A stretch of DNA of 64,000 bases from Corynebacterium sp. p3-SID1241 (GCA_025144025.1 JALXWS010000006.1:42606-106605), one strand, 5' to 3'. Positions 18,467 through 28,893 are shown, counted from the first letter of the stretch. Made by a program: numbers and translations. Notes: a model not told the origin generated them from the sequence alone.

Positions 18467-21019
18467 CTAGTACTCCACGCGCAGGTCCGACAGCCGGACT
18501 TCGCCGGCCTCATCGGAGGCATCGAGATCTACCGTAGCGACGAACTGGTAGGCGTGGTCGCCGTCTGGGTCCTTGATGATCTGGCGCACGGACCACGCAC
18601 GCGAGTCAGTATCGCCTAGGCGGAAAAACTCCGGGCCGCGGGCCTCGGGGCCGGAATCGATGTCATCATACTCATCGAAATAGTCATCCAGGATAGCGCC
18701 GAAGTCCGGCACTTCGTCCAAGTAATCGAGCAGCTCCGCCAAACGATCTTCCTTTTCCAATGCAAAGAGCTGCACCAAGCGGAACATGTAATTGCGCACC
18801 ATGATGGTAAAGGCGCGGCGATTGGCCGTGAGCGCGGTGGGGTCCTCCACACCAAAGGCCAGCTCGCGGTCCACCGTGTCTTGGTCGATGGGGGAGTCTT
18901 CGCCGGCCATCTGCGCCCATTCGTCGACAAGTGAGGAATCCACCTGGCGGATAAGCTCACCTAGCCAGACAACGATGTCCTCGAGCTCCGGAGTGTTGTA
19001 CTCGTCCGGAATGGATTGCTTAAGGGTGCGCCAGGCGTCGGTCAGGTAGCGCAAAATCACGCCCTCGGAGCGGGCCAGGCCATAGGTTGCGACCAGATCC
19101 GAAAAGGTCATCGCATTCTCGAGCATGTCGCGCACCACGGACTTGGGGCGCAGCTCGAATTCCTTGACCCACGCATTGGTCTCAGCGAAAGTATCGTAGG
19201 CCTGCTCCAACAGCTCCTCGAGCGGCTTCGGCCAAGTTATATCCTCCACGATATTCATGCGGTCGGTATAGTCCACTCCGTCCGCCTTTAGCGCGGCAAT
19301 TTCTTCGCCGCGGCGCTGCTTCTGCTGGGCAATGAGCACCTGGCGCGGGTCATCTAGGATGGCCTCGAATACGGAAATGACGTCCAGGTTATAGGTCTCC
19401 GCTTCCGGGTCCAACAGCGAGAGGGCTGCCAAGGCGAATGGGCCCAGCGGCTGGTTGAGCGCAAAGTCACGCGGCAACTCTCGCACCAAATGGTAGGGAC
19501 GGCCGTAAATATCCAAACCCTTGGTGGATTTTTGTACCACGCCGGAATCTACTAGTCCGCGGAAGAGATCGATGGCGGTGAGAATGTCCTTATTCTGTTT
19601 GCTGCGATTATCGTGATTGTCTCGCAGTAGGTGGCGTATGTGCTCGTAGCCATTGCCATGGCGCGCCAAGACGTTGAGCAGCATGGAATTAGAAACGCGG
19701 AACTGAGAGCTAAGCTGTTCCGGCTCAGCCTCAGTAAGGCGCGCGAAGGTCTTTTCGGACCAGGACACCTCGCCTTCTCGGGCGGACTTTTTCTTGAGCT
19801 TCTTCAAGCGTTTGGGGTCGTCGCCGATGCGGCGGCGTTCCTTGGCATTTTCGATCTCGTGCTCGGGAGCCTCGACCACCACAGTGCCCTCGGTGTCATA
19901 GCCGGCGCGGCCGGCGCGGCCGGCAATCTGGTGGAATTCGCGCGATTTAAGAATGCGCTGGCGTTGGCCATCGAACTTGGCAAGCCCAGTCATCAGCACG
20001 GTGCGGATGGGCACGTTAATACCCACTCCTAAGGTATCGGTGCCGCAAATGACCTTAAGCAGGCCCTTTTGTGCCAGGCGCTCCACTAGGCGGCGGTATT
20101 TGGGCAGCATGCCCGCGTGGTGGATTCCGATGCCCTTGCGCAGCAGCTTGGATAGATCCTTGCCAAAGGCGGTGGTAAAGCGGAAACCACCGATTTCCTG
20201 GGCAATGGCTTCCTTTTCTTCCTTAGTGATGATTCTTGAAAGGGAGGTGAGCGCTTGGGCGCGCTCGGCTGCTTCACGCTGCGAGAAATGCACTACGTAA
20301 ATGGGGGCCTTCTTATCGGCCAAGAGTTCCTCGATGGTCTCGTGCACCGCGCTAAAGACATAGGAAAAGTCCAGCGGTACGGGCCGCGTTGTGCCGGCGA
20401 CAAGGTCGGTGGCACGACCGGTGCGACGGGTGAGGTCTTCCTCCAGCCAAGTCGTATTGCCCAAAGTGGCGGACATGAGCAGGAACTGCGCCTTAGGCAA
20501 TTCCAGGAGCGGCACCTGCCAGGCCCAGCCGCGGTCCGGCTCGGAGTAATAGTGGAACTCGTCCATCACTACCTGGTCGATATTGGCCTCGGCGCCATCG
20601 CGAAGCGCGATATTGGCCACAATCTCAGCGGTGGCGGCGATGATGGGGGCATTGCCATTGACGGTGGCGTCGCCAGTCATCATGCCCACATTCTCGGCGC
20701 CGAAAATATCGCACAGGGCAAAGAACTTCTCGCTCACAAGGGCCTTGATCGGTGCGGTATAGAAACTGCGCTGGCCACGAGTTAGGGCAATGAAGTGCGC
20801 AGCATTAGCCACCATGGACTTTCCCGAGCCCGTAGGGGTAGCGAGGATAACATTATCGCCGGCCAAAATGCCGAGCGAGGCTTCCTCCTGAGCCGGGTAC
20901 AAATTAATACCCCGGCTGGTGGTCCACGAGGTAAAGGTATCCCAGATCGCCTCGTCAACGAGGGACTCGGGTACTTCCGTCAAATCTGGCAGCAGCTGAG
21001 ATAAGTTCACCCCCACCAC
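18467..21019 (-). CDS. DEAD/DEAH-box helicase, DUF3516 family
   Basis: An 850-residue superfamily 2 helicase of the Ski2-like type. Walker A is TPTGSGKS at 61-68, motif II is DEFH at 153-156 (VVMDEFHYY), and SATLG is motif III. The second RecA domain has GTDTLGVGINVPIRTVL and QIAGRAGRAGYD. The long C-terminus matches the layout of actinobacterial DUF3516 helicases. The start lies among several GTG codons (21019, 21016, 21010); I keep the longest. RNA is the likely substrate, but this is inference. The PAC2 gene is upstream, 25 bases away on the same strand. Confidence 0.85.
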   Translation of the reverse strand: MVGVNLSQLLPDLTEVPESLVDEAIWDTFTSWTTSRGINLYPAQEEASLGILAGDNVILATPTGSGKSMVANAAHFIALTRGQRSFYTAPIKALVSEKFFALCDIFGAENVGMMTGDATVNGNAPIIAATAEIVANIALRDGAEANIDQVVMDEFHYYSEPDRGWAWQVPLLELPKAQFLLMSATLGNTTWLEEDLTRRTGRATDLVAGTTRPVPLDFSYVFSAVHETIEELLADKKAPIYVVHFSQREAAERAQALTSLSRIITKEEKEAIAQEIGGFRFTTAFGKDLSKLLRKGIGIHHAGMLPKYRRLVERLAQKGLLKVICGTDTLGVGINVPIRTVLMTGLAKFDGQRQRILKSREFHQIAGRAGRAGYDTEGTVVVEAPEHEIENAKERRRIGDDPKRLKKLKKKSAREGEVSWSEKTFARLTEAEPEQLSSQFRVSNSMLLNVLARHGNGYEHIRHLLRDNHDNRSKQNKDILTAIDLFRGLVDSGVVQKSTKGLDIYGRPYHLVRELPRDFALNQPLGPFALAALSLLDPEAETYNLDVISVFEAILDDPRQVLIAQQKQRRGEEIAALKADGVDYTDRMNIVEDITWPKPLEELLEQAYDTFAETNAWVKEFELRPKSVVRDMLENAMTFSDLVATYGLARSEGVILRYLTDAWRTLKQSIPDEYNTPELEDIVVWLGELIRQVDSSLVDEWAQMAGEDSPIDQDTVDRELAFGVEDPTALTANRRAFTIMVRNYMFRLVQLFALEKEDRLAELLDYLDEVPDFGAILDDYFDEYDDIDSGPEARGPEFFRLGDTDSRAWSVRQIIKDPDGDHAYQFVATVDLDASDEAGEVRLSDLRVEY

Positions 21020-21044
21020 CTTAGCGGCGATGGGGGCGGGTTAG

Positions 21045-22109
21045 TTAGATATCATCACCTAAGTCACCGTCATCCTGCGCGGGGCCAGGGCCATCCTCGC
21101 CGTCATCGGCTTGTGAGCCCTCATCCTCAATGCCGTCCTCGCGGTCATCGATTTCGGTGTGGATAATCTGCTGGCTTTCTTCCTCATCCAAAGATGCCAA
21201 GAAAGCTTGGAATTCCTCGCTGATTTCCTCACCTGTGGGCACGGGCTCCTCACCGGGCATGATGGCCTGTGGGTGCTCCTTACGGTAGCGCTCCATGTAG
21301 GCGTCATACTGCTGCTCGAGCTGCTGTACTACACCTTCGATTTCTTCCGAACCCCCAACCTGTTCTTCTAGCTGGTTTTCTACTCGGGAGATATCCGCTT
21401 CAATGCTGCCCAAAGGAATATTGAGGCGTGCTGCCCTTGCTACTGAGTCGAGCAATTGGAACGTAGCATGCGGATAGGGTGAAGCTGCCAAGTAGTGTGG
21501 CACATGAACGGTATATCCAGCCACTGTCCGGTGCTTATCCGCCAAGGCCTTTTCTAGATACAGTGCGGCAGAACCAGGAACCATCATGGTCGAATCCATC
21601 GATAGCATGTGCTCGGTTAGGTGGGAGGAGGTGCCATGGGCTGTAACCACCGTAGGGCGGGTATGCGGCACCGGCATCGGCGCGGCATAGAGCATGATGG
21701 TGTCTTCAATATTGAACTTTTCCACCAGCTTCACCACGGCGGTAGTAAACGTCTCCCAGCGCATATCCGGCTCCGGGCCAGACAGCAGTAGGAAGGTCTT
21801 GCCGGAATTATCGCGCAGGACCTTAATACCAAGATCCATGGACTCGATTTCCAGCGCCCGATCCTTATCAATCGTGATGGCTGGGCGGCGCGAGCGGTAA
21901 TCAATCAGCTCATCAGAGTTAAACGATGCCAGCTGACGGCCTTCCAAAGCGGCCTTCAGGTGGTCAGCACTTGCCTCAATGGCCTGGCCAGCGTCAGCAT
22001 AGCCGTGCATGGCAACAATCATGGTGGGGCCTTGTCCGTCACCGGAATCATCCCTAATCACCGGAGCCGGATATTCCAGCTCATACATGCGGCGATCTTC
22101 TTCGTGCAT
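21045..22109 (-). CDS. PAC2-family protein
   Basis: A 354-residue protein of the PAC2 (proteasome assembly chaperone 2-like) family common in actinobacteria. Visible are the N-terminal MIVAMHGYADAGQA segment, the LLLSGPEPDMRWE motif and VTAHGTSSHLTEHML. The last 45 residues are very acidic and low complexity. ATG 22109 has a strong AAGGAGGT ribosome site. Its function in bacteria is unknown; since corynebacteria lack a 20S proteasome, a direct proteasome role is unlikely. It is 25 bases upstream of the DUF3516 helicase gene and probably in the same operon. Confidence 0.82.
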   Translation of the reverse strand: MHEEDRRMYELEYPAPVIRDDSGDGQGPTMIVAMHGYADAGQAIEASADHLKAALEGRQLASFNSDELIDYRSRRPAITIDKDRALEIESMDLGIKVLRDNSGKTFLLLSGPEPDMRWETFTTAVVKLVEKFNIEDTIMLYAAPMPVPHTRPTVVTAHGTSSHLTEHMLSMDSTMMVPGSAALYLEKALADKHRTVAGYTVHVPHYLAASPYPHATFQLLDSVARAARLNIPLGSIEADISRVENQLEEQVGGSEEIEGVVQQLEQQYDAYMERYRKEHPQAIMPGEEPVPTGEEISEEFQAFLASLDEEESQQIIHTEIDDREDGIEDEGSQADDGEDGPGPAQDDGDLGDDI

Positions 22110-22352
22110 GTTGTGTTACCTCCTTGCTTTCTCACCTACCCCAACGTCGCGTGCGTGCGTACTATTCCCGCGCGCACTGCGAGGTTAAATAAACAATTGT
22201 GCCTCAAACCGCCGGGCAATGCCAGCGCAAACCCAGGCGGGGTGTGGACAATTTGCTTGGCGACGCCCCCTTCACCCCACCTATCCACAGATTGCCACGG
22301 GGTAGAGCGATCCGGACTATACAAGCTTGCACTCGTAGCCGAAGGTGGGGCC

Positions 22353-23438
22353 ATGAACATCACAACACCAACTCAGCCCATCCGTACTCCTGGCGATATC
22401 CTTGCCAATATACCTGGAATCCTTGGATTCTTTCCCGCCGAATCAGCCATCCTTATATCCATCCAGCCCAGCCCACATGGATACAGCATTGGGCCCGTAG
22501 CCCGTCTCAATTTAGGCGATGTGCCTGGCGCCCTGCAGGAGGTGATGGATGCATTTCACTGCGGCAATCCTGAAATCATTTTTTGTTTCGTTCTTTCTCA
22601 ACGCCGTGAAGCGGAACTCTGGGATATTCTGTACTCGCTCTACCGATTTGAAGACCGTTCTGGCTTAGGCATCGATGCCTGCTGGCTTGCCGAAGAACTA
22701 TCCACAGATACCGCTTATGACCTCACGTTTGGTCATGCCACAGAATCCGGTGAGGGTCCGCTACAAGACTGGATGGAAGGAACCATTCCTGCGATTTCTA
22801 CCAGTCACTCTATGCGAGCATGCGTAGACAATGGCCTTCTTCCAGAACTAACGCGCAGTGACTTAGTCCAGCGCTTCACAGCTCAGAATCCGTACTTTGC
22901 CGAGGAAGAAATCAGTGCCATGGAGCGTTGTGCCGAAGAACTGGCCCAGCAGATGCGCGCCGGGGAGGGCTACGGGACTACAGACCCAGTGGAAGTGGTC
23001 GAGCACCTTATCGCTGACGTCTACTATGTGCTCAGCGAGGTCGACTCGTTAGAGGAGGCGCTTGAAAATGAGGAGTTGCTTTGCGTAGCAGCTATGTGGA
23101 TGTCTACAACGTGGACTCGTGACCTCGTCATCAAAGACCTCTTGGCGGCGCCGCAAGAAGCCGGTGCGCTCTTGCTAGCGGTGGCGCGTACATTCCACGG
23201 GACAATCCGGTACAACGCTCTGGCCTTGTATGCTGCCACCCAGGTATCCCAAGAATTTGGAATTTATGCCGGACCAGCCCTGTCCGTGGTAGTAGAAGAG
23301 GCGCCCCGCCACAATTTGGGGCGCCTCATCGCACAGGGATATCGCAGCGGTATGGGAAGACGGTTGATTACCAGTCTGTGCCACGGGTGCGAGCTAGCGC
23401 GCGAAGCAGCGGGGATCGGAATTGATAGCCCCGCCTAG
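22353..23438 (+). CDS. DUF4192 domain-containing protein
   Basis: A 361-residue actinobacterial protein of unknown function. The N-terminal block, with TPGDILANIPGILGFFPAES, matches the opening of DUF4192. The C-terminal part is helical and ends near GMGRRLITSLCHGCELAREAAG. The frame is open 393 bases further left, but that would overlap the divergent PAC2 gene, so I use ATG 22353 after GAAGGTGGGG. A TATACA at 22318-22323 may be its -10 element. It converges on galE with a ten-base gap. Confidence 0.82.
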   Translation: MNITTPTQPIRTPGDILANIPGILGFFPAESAILISIQPSPHGYSIGPVARLNLGDVPGALQEVMDAFHCGNPEIIFCFVLSQRREAELWDILYSLYRFEDRSGLGIDACWLAEELSTDTAYDLTFGHATESGEGPLQDWMEGTIPAISTSHSMRACVDNGLLPELTRSDLVQRFTAQNPYFAEEEISAMERCAEELAQQMRAGEGYGTTDPVEVVEHLIADVYYVLSEVDSLEEALENEELLCVAAMWMSTTWTRDLVIKDLLAAPQEAGALLLAVARTFHGTIRYNALALYAATQVSQEFGIYAGPALSVVVEEAPRHNLGRLIAQGYRSGMGRRLITSLCHGCELAREAAGIGIDSPA

Positions 23439-23448
23439 TCATGATCGC

Positions 23449-24435
23449 CTAGGAGCGCTTGGCGGAGTGAGCTTTATCGCCAAGTTGACGGGTGAAATTC
23501 CACGCGTCGCTGACAATGGTTTCCAAATCCGTACGGGTAGGATTCCACCCCAGCTCCCGCTTAATCTTTTCCGAGGAAGCAATGAGCGTGGCTGGATCAC
23601 CGGCGCGGCGTGGAGCCACCTCTGCAGGAATGTCGTGTCCGGTCACCTTGCGGCACATATCGATTACCTGCTTGACCGAGTACCCGTCGCCGGAACCCAG
23701 GTTATAGATGCGGTGGTTGCCTGATTCATTGGATTCAAGGGCAAGCACGTGGGCGTCGGCAAGGTCGCGAATATGGATATAGTCACGCACCGGGGTTCCG
23801 TCTGCAGTATCCCAGTCATCACCGAACATGAAAATCTTATCTCGGTGGCCTAGCGCTACCTGTAACACGATGGGAATCAGGTGGGTTTCTACCTCGCGGT
23901 TCTCACCGATATTCCCGTAGGCGCCGGCCACATTGAAGTAGCGCAGCGAGGTAGCGCCCAAGCCATAGGCGTGAGCAAAGGAGGTAATCATGTAGTCAAT
24001 AGCCAGCTTTGTCGCTCCATAAGGATTGGTCGGCTGGGTTGGCATATCCTCCGTAATCGGGATCTGTTCCGGCTCACCGTAGGTTGCAGCGGTGGAGGAA
24101 AAGACGAGGTTCTTGACCCCGTTTTCACGCATAGCATTGAGGAGATTCAGGGTAGTGACTACATTGTGCTGCCAGTATTCATCTGGCTTGTCTACGGATT
24201 CTCCTACCAAGGAGCGTGCCGCGAAATGAATGACGCCTTCAAAGCCGCCTTCCCCCAAAATCTCGGCTGCCTTGTCTGCCACGTCGCCTTCGATGATGCG
24301 CGCCTCCCCTGGTACAGCATCACGATTGCCAGTAGAGAAATTATCAATGATGGTAACGTCATGGCCTTGCTCGACTAGGACGGCGGCGCAGACGCTGCCT
24401 ACATAGCCGGCACCACCGGTAACGAGAAGCTTCAT
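23449..24435 (-). CDS. galE: UDP-glucose 4-epimerase
   Basis: A 328-residue short-chain dehydrogenase-type epimerase that interconverts UDP-glucose and UDP-galactose, supplying galactose for arabinogalactan. The NAD-binding TGGAGYVGS is at 6-14, the [10 protein letters not shown] segment holds the catalytic Ser/Thr, and the catalytic pair is Tyr139 and Lys143 (NPYGATK). Length is normal. It lies two bases after dtxR and is probably cotranscribed with it; the dtxR-galE pair is known from C. diphtheriae. Confidence 0.95.
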   Translation of the reverse strand: MKLLVTGGAGYVGSVCAAVLVEQGHDVTIIDNFSTGNRDAVPGEARIIEGDVADKAAEILGEGGFEGVIHFAARSLVGESVDKPDEYWQHNVVTTLNLLNAMRENGVKNLVFSSTAATYGEPEQIPITEDMPTQPTNPYGATKLAIDYMITSFAHAYGLGATSLRYFNVAGAYGNIGENREVETHLIPIVLQVALGHRDKIFMFGDDWDTADGTPVRDYIHIRDLADAHVLALESNESGNHRIYNLGSGDGYSVKQVIDMCRKVTGHDIPAEVAPRRAGDPATLIASSEKIKRELGWNPTRTDLETIVSDAWNFTRQLGDKAHSAKRS

Positions 24436-24437
24436 GG

Positions 24438-25115
24438 TTATACCTCCAGGCGCACTGCGTGCGCCAAGTCATCGGAAAGCACCACGCTGCCACCATCGGG
24501 CGTTGACAGGGTAATTGTGCCGCTGTTGTTGACTACCGATACCTTGGCACCTACCTGGATGCCGGCATTGGTTAGCTCTTTGAAGGTTTCATCATCAACC
24601 TGCAAGATTTCATTGACTTGAATGACGGTGGCAGACACTTCCTGCCCATTGGGAAGGTCCACTGCGCGGGTACCTTGGTCAGGCTGCGGAATATCGAAAC
24701 CTAATGCGGAAAGAGCAGGAATAGGATTACCGAACGGGGAGCGGGTCGGATCATCAAGTACGGCAACCATGCGTTTTTCGACTTCCTCGCTCATCACATG
24801 CTCCCACCGGCAGGCCTCGTCGTGGACCTTGGCGATGTCGAGCCCTAGGACGTCGGTAAGCAAGCGCTCCGCCAAGCGGTGCTTGCGCATGACTGCTGTA
24901 GCTAAGTCGCGGCCTTTTTCCGTTAGATCCAAACTGCGGTCAGTGCGCACGTGCAGGAGCCCATCGCGCTCCATGCGCGCCACAGTTTGAGAAACTGTGG
25001 GCCCGGATTGCTCAAGACGCTCGGCAATGCGAGCGCGCAGGGGAGTGATACCTTCTTCCTCTAGCTCATAGATGGTCCGAAGGTACATCTCAGTTGTATC
25101 AACTAGGTCCCTCAC
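24438..25115 (-). CDS. dtxR: iron-dependent repressor DtxR
   Basis: A 225-residue diphtheria-toxin-repressor homologue that binds DNA when loaded with ferrous iron. All metal ligands of the C. diphtheriae protein are at matching positions: Met10, Cys102, Glu105 and His106 at site 2, and His79, Glu83 and His98 at site 1. The N-terminal winged helix and C-terminal SH3-like domain are complete. The start is GTG at 25113-25115 with GAAAGG upstream, giving the family's [10 protein letters not shown] beginning; the frame extends 36 codons further without resemblance to DtxR. It lies between sigB and galE. Confidence 0.96.
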   Translation of the reverse strand: MRDLVDTTEMYLRTIYELEEEGITPLRARIAERLEQSGPTVSQTVARMERDGLLHVRTDRSLDLTEKGRDLATAVMRKHRLAERLLTDVLGLDIAKVHDEACRWEHVMSEEVEKRMVAVLDDPTRSPFGNPIPALSALGFDIPQPDQGTRAVDLPNGQEVSATVIQVNEILQVDDETFKELTNAGIQVGAKVSVVNNSGTITLSTPDGGSVVLSDDLAHAVRLEV

Positions 25116-25265
25116 GTGGGCATACCTTTCTGTGTGAATACACTTATGTGGCGCTTCTTTCCCGGCTGGGGCGGGGAAGCGCTTTCTAGACTCTGCCGTC
25201 CAGACTAGCGTAATTAAGGCCAAGCTTGCCGCTTAGAGTCTGGCCGAAGGCGTATCAACGCCGAA

Positions 25266-25306
25266 CCCCGAGCTTGTCATGGCAATAAATACCAGAGAGC
25301 TCGGGG
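25266..25306 (-). terminator. hairpin after sigB
   Basis: CCCCGAGCT and AGCTCGGGG form a nine-base perfect stem with a 23-base loop, 34 bases beyond the sigB stop. A small hairpin GGCGT-ATCA-ACGCC lies next to it. There is no strong T run, so efficiency is uncertain. Confidence 0.55.
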
Positions 25307-25339
25307 AAGGCTGTAATCACCGATAGTGGTTAGCGTAGT

Positions 25340-26353
25340 TTAAAGAGCGTACTCGCGCAGGCGGTCAGCGCGGTTGCCATCGCGGAGCTTGGCCATAACT
25401 TCGCGCTCGATTTGGCGTACCCGCTCGCGCGAGAGACCAAAGCGGCGGCCGATCTGATCCAAGGTGCGCGGCACACCATCATCGAGGCCGTAGCGTAGGC
25501 GGATGACGTCCTGTTCGCGCTTCTCCAAGGTGTCGATCACACCCTGGATATCGGAATGGCGCATGGATGCAACGACCGCAGTCTCGGCGTCAGTAGCCTC
25601 TGCATCTTCAATGAAGTCACCCAGTGGAGCTTCTTCATCAGTGCCTACTGGCATATCGAGCGAGACGGGGTCACGGGATTGACGTAGCAGCATCTCAATC
25701 TTGTTCTCATCGATGCCGGATTCTTCCGAAAGCTCTTCGTTAGTAGCTTCGCGTCCCAGAGACTGGTACATCTCCCGCTTAATGCGAGAAAGCTTATTGA
25801 CCTGCTCCACTAGGTGGACGGGGAGGCGAATGGTACGAGACTGGTCAGCCATGCCTCGGGTGATGGCCTGGCGGATCCACCAAGTGGCGTAAGTGGAGAA
25901 CTTAAAGCCCTTAGCGTAATCGAACTTCTCCATTGCGCGAATGAGTCCGAGGTTGCCTTCTTGGATGAGATCTAGCAACGGCATACCGCGGCCGGTGTAG
26001 CGCTTTGCCAGCGATACTACAAGGCGCAGGTTGGCCTCCAGCAGATGCGAACGAGCCTTCTTGCCTTCGCGCGCAAGGATCTTGAGATCGCGCTTTTCTG
26101 CTCGAGTGAGTTTTCCCGCATTATTGAGCTTGTATTCTGCATACAGGCCAACCTCGATGGCCTGAGCGAGTTCTACCTCATCCTCAGCGCTCAATAGAGC
26201 AGTTTTGCCGATGCCATTGAGGTAAACGCGAACGAGGTCGGCGGAGGGGTTGTCATTAGTTTGGTTGCGGCGAGATCCGCGATCTACTTCCAGTTCTTCA
26301 TCAGTAGTGGCAGTTGAATTGCCCTTGGCGGTGTTGGCAGATGTCTTCGTCAT
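25340..26353 (-). CDS. sigB: RNA polymerase sigma factor SigB (group 2)
   Basis: A 337-residue primary-like sigma factor. Region 1.2 begins at [11 protein letters not shown], region 2 contains [37 protein letters not shown], and region 4 ends with the helix-turn-helix [22 protein letters not shown]. The very short region 1.1 marks it as SigB rather than SigA. ATG 26353 has AGGAGG upstream; the frame is open 69 bases further left, but that segment holds the promoter. In C. glutamicum SigB serves transition-phase and stress genes. A sigma-H/E-type promoter lies just upstream. Confidence 0.94.
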   Translation of the reverse strand: MTKTSANTAKGNSTATTDEELEVDRGSRRNQTNDNPSADLVRVYLNGIGKTALLSAEDEVELAQAIEVGLYAEYKLNNAGKLTRAEKRDLKILAREGKKARSHLLEANLRLVVSLAKRYTGRGMPLLDLIQEGNLGLIRAMEKFDYAKGFKFSTYATWWIRQAITRGMADQSRTIRLPVHLVEQVNKLSRIKREMYQSLGREATNEELSEESGIDENKIEMLLRQSRDPVSLDMPVGTDEEAPLGDFIEDAEATDAETAVVASMRHSDIQGVIDTLEKREQDVIRLRYGLDDGVPRTLDQIGRRFGLSRERVRQIEREVMAKLRDGNRADRLREYAL

Positions 26354-26393
26354 GGTGAAGCCTCCTGAATTTGTCGCCGGTTTCACAAAGTAC

Positions 26394-26420
26394 AACGGAA
26401 GCTTTGAAGCTTTAGTTCCC
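26394..26420 (-). promoter_or_regulatory. sigma-H/E-type promoter of sigB
   Basis: On the minus strand GGGAAC (26415-26420) is followed after 17 bases by CGTT (26394-26397). This fits the GGAA-spacer-GTT pattern of corynebacterial SigH/SigE promoters. A start near 26386 would give a leader of about 33 bases with the AGGAGG site. AAGCTT occurs twice in the spacer. Confidence 0.65.
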
Positions 26421-26535
26421 AATCCTGAAAGAATCGCTAAAACGAGACGTTCCCCGTGTCACAATCCCACCTTTTCGGGGGAGATGCGTCATGGGGAACA
26501 AATTTGGACCGTAGTTGACCAGTGCCGCGGAACTA

Positions 26536-27327
26536 TTAGCCGCGCACCTTTACTAGATAGCGGTAGATAGTGGGTTCTGAGACGCCGAGGCGCTCCGCTG
26601 CTGCCGCAATTCCGCCTTTGAGGAGGAAAAAACCCGTGTTCTCGAGCTCTGAAACGACTTCGAGGCGTTCATCGCGCTGCATGCGATTAACCGGTGTGCT
26701 TTGCTTAGAAATAGCTGAATCCAGCATGGAGTCCACAAGGTTTTCGACGTTGGAGCGCAGTGATTCGCTCACTTCCTCATTTGGTGCCTCTTCTACTGCC
26801 GCTGCATCGCCTGGAGACGGGTCTGGCACGGCGACGGGCCGTTGTGGCTGCTCGTCTTCTCCTGGGTAGCCGCCGAATGCCTTTGATTTATCAAAGGCAG
26901 GATCGTCGGCGTTGCCAATGAGCGCAGCGGCTGCATCGCGGATGTGAACTAATTCGGAGACATCAACATTGATGCACAGCATGCCGCGCATATGCCCAGA
27001 ATCGTCACGAATGAAGTAACTGGAAGAACGGCAAATTTTACCCTCTGCATTGACGGCGCGGTAGCCGGTCATCATAGGAATTGCTGCTGCATCACCCTGT
27101 TTCATGAACCACAGTGCGAAGTCGGTCACCGGGCCGCCAAGTTGCCGGCCAGAGATGTGGCCATTTGCGATGGCCATGATGGATTTATCGGGGACGTCGA
27201 GATCGTGGAGTACGACTTCTGTGTTGGGGCCCATTGCCTTACCGAGGAATTCGACGAGGGGAATATATTGCTCGAGGAAATTTTCATCGGAGGCATGACC
27301 GCTAGGGAAATTCATTAGCTGAAGCAT
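26536..27327 (-). CDS. YheO-like PAS/helix-turn-helix transcriptional regulator
   Basis: A 263-residue regulator with a YheO-type PAS domain at about residues 18-135 (EFLGKAMGPNTEVVLHDL, then RGMLCINVDVS) and a C-terminal helix-turn-helix at about 215-260, ending in AAERLGVSEPTIYRYLVKVRG. A Pro/Ala/Glu-rich linker joins them. Related proteins (DauR, YheO) control amino-acid catabolism genes. It is 146 bases downstream of the serine deaminase gene on the same strand, so it probably senses an amino acid and acts on sdaC-sdaA; this is inference. The ATG at 27327 is kept, with AGGA about 12 bases upstream; ATG 27315 is an alternative. Confidence 0.82.
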   Translation of the reverse strand: MLQLMNFPSGHASDENFLEQYIPLVEFLGKAMGPNTEVVLHDLDVPDKSIMAIANGHISGRQLGGPVTDFALWFMKQGDAAAIPMMTGYRAVNAEGKICRSSSYFIRDDSGHMRGMLCINVDVSELVHIRDAAAALIGNADDPAFDKSKAFGGYPGEDEQPQRPVAVPDPSPGDAAAVEEAPNEEVSESLRSNVENLVDSMLDSAISKQSTPVNRMQRDERLEVVSELENTGFFLLKGGIAAAAERLGVSEPTIYRYLVKVRG

Positions 27328-27407
27328 GTCCTTTAATTCCTGTCAGGTTATAGAGAATGTACCACACGGAAGCGATTCGGTGGAAGGAGAGGATTAGCGG
27401 CAAGTAG

Positions 27408-27448
27408 GCCGGGTGAACACAAGCGGCTTAGCGCTGTGCTCACCCGGC
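27408..27448 (-). terminator. hairpin after sdaA
   Basis: GCCGGGTGAACAC pairs with GTGCTCACCCGGC (one mismatch), a thirteen-base stem with a fifteen-base loop, in the gap between the serine deaminase and regulator genes. A T run is lacking. Confidence 0.55.
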
Positions 27449-27473
27449 TCATCGCTTCCTTACAGGGTGGACT

Positions 27474-28847
27474 CTATCCACACACCGGTACTGGTGGATG
27501 AACGGCGATGGCCAAGCCACCTTGTGAAGTCTCCCTGTATTTGGCGTTCATGTCCTTACCAGTTTTGTACATCGTCCAGATGACCTCATCGAGAGAGACA
27601 CACGGCTTGCTCTCACGTTCGAGTGCCATGCGGGCGCTGGTAATCGAGTCAACAGCGGCAACGGCGTTGCGCTCGATGCAGGGTACCTGAACCTGTCCCA
27701 AGACCGGGTCACAGGTTAGCCCAAGTTTGTGCTCCATGCCGATCTCTGCGGCGATACATACCTGCTCTGGGGTAGCGCCCATGAGCTGGGCGAGGCCGCC
27801 GGCAGCCATGGAGCACGCTACACCAACTTCACCTTGGCAGCCGACCTCAGCGCCAGAGATGGAAGCGTTCATCTTGTACAAGGAAGCAATCTGGTTGCAG
27901 GCGAAGATGTAATCAGCAAACATCTCGGTGGTAACGGGCTCAACGAACTTGTCGTAGTAAGCCAGTACTGCCGGGACAACGCCGCAGGCGCCGTTTGTAG
28001 GTGCGGTGACAACGCGGCCGCAGGATGCATTCTCTTCAGAGATAGCCAGTGCGAACATATTGACCCAGCTGAGGATGTTTAGACCATCGTGCGGTTCGGA
28101 CTGCTCCAGGCGGCGCCTGAGGGCAGCGGCGCGGCGGGGGACAAGGAGGGAGCCTGGGAGCGGGCCGTCGGTAGCGGAGCCGCGCTTGATGCCGGTGTAC
28201 ATGACATCGCGAACCTTGCGCAGGTGCTCATTGACCTCTTCTTCGGAACGAAGTGCCAACTCGTTGGCAAGGCCTAGCTCCGGGAGGGTCATGTTGTTCT
28301 TCTCGCACAGCTCGAGCATTTCTGCGGCGCTGGCGTACGGGAAGGGGATATCAACCTTGGCGTCCGTGCGCTTGGCAAAGTCTTCCTGCTTGACAATGAA
28401 ACCACCGCCGACCGAGTAGTAGGTCTTGTGCAGGATGTCTTCTTCGCCGGCGAAGGCGATAAGACACATTCCGTTTTCGTGCATTGGCAGGTACTCGTCG
28501 TGGAAGAAGAAGCCGCCGTCCTTGGGGAATTCCACCTCACGGGTGCCGCCCAGCATGAGCTTCTCGCTGCTGCGGACATTCTTCATGAATTCGGAGATGC
28601 CGTCGATATCAACCGTCTCTGGCTCTTCACCAGCGAGGCCGAGGAGGATGGCCTTGTCGGTGGAGTGGCCGATGCCCGTGAGGGAGAGGGAGCCGTAGAC
28701 ATTTGCCTGAACTCGAGTGACCTTGTCTAAGAGGTCCTTTTCCTTGAGCTCGTCCACGAAAGCCTTGCCGGCTTTCATTGGGCCAAGGGTGTGTGAGCTT
28801 GAGGGGCCGATGCCAATCTTGAACATATCGAAGATGCTGATGAACAT
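27474..28847 (-). CDS. sdaA: L-serine ammonia-lyase (iron-sulfur dependent)
   Basis: A 457-residue single-chain L-serine dehydratase that converts serine to pyruvate and ammonia. The N-terminal beta domain begins with DMFKIGIGPSSSHTLGPMKA. The C-terminal alpha domain has TAPTNGACGVVPAVL, then CDPVLGQVQVPCIERNA, holding cysteines expected to bind the oxygen-labile [4Fe-4S] cluster. Length is typical of fused bacterial enzymes. It lies 46 bases after the transporter gene and is probably cotranscribed. Together they import and degrade serine. Confidence 0.94.
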   Translation of the reverse strand: MFISIFDMFKIGIGPSSSHTLGPMKAGKAFVDELKEKDLLDKVTRVQANVYGSLSLTGIGHSTDKAILLGLAGEEPETVDIDGISEFMKNVRSSEKLMLGGTREVEFPKDGGFFFHDEYLPMHENGMCLIAFAGEEDILHKTYYSVGGGFIVKQEDFAKRTDAKVDIPFPYASAAEMLELCEKNNMTLPELGLANELALRSEEEVNEHLRKVRDVMYTGIKRGSATDGPLPGSLLVPRRAAALRRRLEQSEPHDGLNILSWVNMFALAISEENASCGRVVTAPTNGACGVVPAVLAYYDKFVEPVTTEMFADYIFACNQIASLYKMNASISGAEVGCQGEVGVACSMAAGGLAQLMGATPEQVCIAAEIGMEHKLGLTCDPVLGQVQVPCIERNAVAAVDSITSARMALERESKPCVSLDEVIWTMYKTGKDMNAKYRETSQGGLAIAVHPPVPVCG

Positions 28848-28893
28848 TGTTCTTTCCTTGAATCCTCTGCGATTTTCTCGTCTGCGGCGGTGC

